From Niastella soli (GTDB taxonomy: Bacteria; Bacteroidota; Bacteroidia; Chitinophagales; Chitinophagaceae), in assembly GCF_017742245.1 (NCBI RefSeq), contig NZ_JAGHKO010000011.1:708518-772517 (forward strand): a stretch of DNA of 64,000 nucleotides, given 5' to 3'. The position numbers and the translations under genes were made by a program. Shown one piece after another: positions 62,106-64,000 of the stretch; position 1 is the stretch's first letter; the number at the start of each line of letters is the position of its first letter. The notes below the pieces were generated by a model, which was not told the origin of the DNA, made no database searches, and worked only from the letters and a program-made list of their open reading frames with translations.

Positions 62106-63521
62106 TCAGTTTTCCTTCTTCGGGTTTTGAAATTCCTTGTCTATAGATGCGCCTTCGTCTTTTTGTTGTTGCATCCATTCCTTTAACCGGGCATTATATG
62201 CGGTTATCCTGTTAGCATAACCAGGATCGTTGGCCAGATTATGCAATTCATAAGGGTCTTTTTGCAGATCGTAAAATTCAACGGCCGGGCGGGTGGTGAT
62301 CCTGGTCACTAACCGGCTGGCCTCAGGTGAAGTATTTCCCTTTTCGATCCACGAATTCCAATAGCTGTTTTTATTATTGGGTTTCATCATAAACCGGTTA
62401 TAATAGTTGCTTTCAAAGGCCAGGTTCATGATCAGTTTATACCTTTTGTCCCGGATCGACCGAATGGGATAAGCAGTACCCTCCGGTATATTATTATGAA
62501 CGCCGAAAGCGTACTCTCTGTTTTCTTTACGCTGACCAAGGATTACCGGTAAAAAATCTTTTCCATCAACTTTATCAGGTACCTTCCCGCCGGCAATGGC
62601 ACATAGGGTAGGGGTAATATCTTCATATTGAGCAATAGCGTCTGATTCTGTTCCGGGTTTCACCACCCCTGGCCAACGGACGATCATAGCGCTTTTTTGT
62701 CCGTAATCATATAAGTTCCATTTGCCGCCGGGGAACTGAGGCCCTTGTTCTCCCAGGAAAATAAAAATGGTATTTTTCTCCTGTCCGGTTTCCTTTAATA
62801 ACTGCATTATCTCGCCTACCTGATTATCCAGTCTTCTCACCTCAGCCAGGAATTTACAAAACTGGGTGCGGGTATCTTTTGTATCTACCCAATGGGGTGG
62901 CAGTTGCAGTTGATCGGCTTTAAATTCCGAAGGGTCGCCCATTGTCCATGGCATATGTGGATTAATACTCATTATGAACAGACAAAACGGACTGTTTGAT
63001 TTGTCCGTTATGAAGGTATGGATACCATCCATCGAATAGTCGTCTGTTGGCGATACGCAATTGGGTTCAAACCCTTTGATGAATGTAAAAGGAAATACGG
63101 ATGCCGGTTTGGTACTGTGATCTTTACCGGTCAGGGCCACTTTGTAACCCAGGTCGCCCAAATAGTGACAAACACTTTTTATACTATCATATACTCTTTT
63201 ATGATTTTGATAAGAACCATGCCGCAGCGGATAAAGCCCCGTAAACAAGGAGGCCCGGGTAGGTACGCACATGGCTTCAGATGCGATCATCTGGTTAAAC
63301 TTCATTCCTTCATGGGCCAAATTGTCGATATTGGTTGTTTTGATATTCTTCCCGCCATAACAGCTCAACTGGCGGGAGTCCAGGTCATCAGCCATGATAA
63401 TAACCACATTCGGCCTACCGGGCCTTCTGATCTCCGTTGAATCGCTGCCCTTTGCCGGGTGAATGACCAACCCCAATTGCGTCAGCAGCGCTATCAATGG
63501 TATAAAGTGTTTTTTATTCAT
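62106..63521 (-). CDS. Exported sulfatase (arylsulfatase family)
   Basis: A 471-residue protein from the ATG at 63521 (MNKKHFIPLIALLTQLGLVIHPAKGSD); the frame reaches 9 codons further upstream but the shorter form has a standard signal peptide. Metal site: VVIIMADDLDSRQLSCYGG. The CxPxR motif is CVPTRAS (Cys94 in the longer frame), the site converted to formylglycine. Later GKDHSTKP, LFIMSINPHMPW and FLGEQGPQFPGGKWNLYDYGQKSAMIVRWPGV with the conserved Glu, and DLQKDPYELHNLANDPGY at the end. Similar sulfatases desulfate host or algal glycans; a formylglycine-generating enzyme gene is not in this window. Confidence 0.92.
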   Translation of the reverse strand: MNKKHFIPLIALLTQLGLVIHPAKGSDSTEIRRPGRPNVVIIMADDLDSRQLSCYGGKNIKTTNIDNLAHEGMKFNQMIASEAMCVPTRASLFTGLYPLRHGSYQNHKRVYDSIKSVCHYLGDLGYKVALTGKDHSTKPASVFPFTFIKGFEPNCVSPTDDYSMDGIHTFITDKSNSPFCLFIMSINPHMPWTMGDPSEFKADQLQLPPHWVDTKDTRTQFCKFLAEVRRLDNQVGEIMQLLKETGQEKNTIFIFLGEQGPQFPGGKWNLYDYGQKSAMIVRWPGVVKPGTESDAIAQYEDITPTLCAIAGGKVPDKVDGKDFLPVILGQRKENREYAFGVHNNIPEGTAYPIRSIRDKRYKLIMNLAFESNYYNRFMMKPNNKNSYWNSWIEKGNTSPEASRLVTRITTRPAVEFYDLQKDPYELHNLANDPGYANRITAYNARLKEWMQQQKDEGASIDKEFQNPKKEN

Positions 63522-63644
63522 ATAATTGGCTTCATCGATTAGAAACACAATATCGTTTGATAAAAGAGGTTGTTAGTGCCATTTTTGTAGCTTTTTGTAT
63601 CAATTTTGTAGCCCCAGGTTGCCGTATTTCCCAATATGGGATAG

Positions 63645-63677
63645 TCGAACACTAACCGAACACTTATCGAACATTAG
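63645..63677. repeat. 11-bp-period tandem repeat, third locus
   Basis: TCGAACACTAA, CCGAACACTTA and TCGAACATTAG begin at 63645, 63656 and 63667. They resemble the CCGAACA units at 19845. Confidence 0.7.
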
Positions 63678-63993
63678 GCGGGGCTTTGCTGAAGGCCTTC
63701 CCTAAGTGGGAATAGGAAATAAGCAGTCCCTGGTACCGAAACTTTCCAGGTGGAATGGCCTTATACTTTTCCTGATAAGGATAAGTAATATTTTCTGGTG
63801 AAGGCGCCGCAGGCCCATGGGAAAAAGGTGGGGGTAAAGGATACTGATAACACCCTTCATTTGTTTGAAAGATAAATACCTTTGTTGCAGGCATCTCAAA
63901 AGTCTGATCCATGAAATATAACCTGTTGCCGCCATCTGTTGTAAGTACATACGCTGTTGTATACAGCGAACGGGTGCATGATGGCATCACCAT
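63664..63993 (-). CDS. Doubtful open frame at the window edge
   Basis: About 109 codons ending in the 11-bp repeat array; it may be the 3' end of a gene beyond the window, since the frame stays open to the edge. The sequence (TTAYVLTTDGGNRLYFMDQTF) is protein-like, but a second frame (63702-63950) overlaps it and no family is recognised. Confidence 0.25.
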   Translation of the reverse strand: MVMPSCTRSLYTTAYVLTTDGGNRLYFMDQTFEMPATKVFIFQTNEGCYQYPLPPPFSHGPAAPSPENITYPYQEKYKAIPPGKFRYQGLLISYSHLGKAFSKAPPNVR

Positions 63994-64000
63994 CTTTAAA

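Overview
The window looks like a chromosomal segment of a Bacteroidetes bacterium, most likely of the Chitinophagaceae. The evidence is a SusC/SusD pair, TonB-dependent receptors with carboxypeptidase-like N-terminal domains, signal peptides ending in the typical AQ, weak Shine-Dalgarno sequences, TAnnTTTG-type -7 promoter boxes, LytTR two-component genes and a Bacteroidetes-style cbb3 oxidase operon. No phage or IS transposase is visible. Family names below come from motif recognition, not from database searches.

Layout. Bases 1-8160 hold the end of a Tc (ABC) toxin locus: the 3' end of a TcA gene and a 2478-residue natural TcB-TcC fusion with an unrecognised C-terminal effector region. Bases 8263-13100 are a two-gene unit of unknown role: a three-helix membrane protein carrying a complete trypsin-like catalytic triad, and a secreted or outer-membrane protein. 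Bases 13175-22304 carry small housekeeping or stress genes (YciI-like, NTF2-like, FkbM methyltransferase, universal stress protein, AraC regulator, SRPBCC) and a MocR regulator divergent from an azoreductase-EamA-AhpD-like operon. Bases 22869-33900 hold a SusC/SusD nutrient-uptake pair, an esterase with PA14-like domain, a glutaminase-A-like DUF4965 enzyme and an exported DJ-1/PfpI trio that runs on to 36245.

Bases 36458-41331 are a seven-gene, minus-strand, tightly packed unit for a cbb3-type cytochrome oxidase (CcoN, a CcoO-cytochrome c fusion, two small uncharacterised membrane proteins) led by a 2TM protein, a cupin and a carboxymuconolactone-decarboxylase-like protein. Two GTGAT-N4-ATCAC palindromes precede it, and the gene upstream encodes a Crp/Fnr-family regulator. 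Bases 42216-47856 hold a TPR histidine kinase, a sigma-54 response regulator and an alpha/beta hydrolase. The hydrolase has a well-placed -24/-12 promoter and a 23-bp enhancer-like dyad upstream.

Bases 48113-53716 contain a LacI regulator, a tRNA-Val(UAC), several degenerate tRNA-Val copies, a GIY-YIG protein and acnB. A tRNA/terminator cassette is repeated on both sides of the GIY-YIG-acnB segment. Bases 53717-63521 hold a histidine phosphatase, a TonB-dependent receptor divergent from a LytS/LytTR pair, an erythromycin-esterase homologue, an ATP-grasp protein and a sulfatase.

Two families of short-period intergenic repeats recur: an 11-bp family at three loci and a 9-bp family at two. The most interesting items are the tRNA-derived repeats, the sigma-54 circuit, the cbb3 operon with its operators, and the protease/outer-membrane pair beside the Tc toxin.
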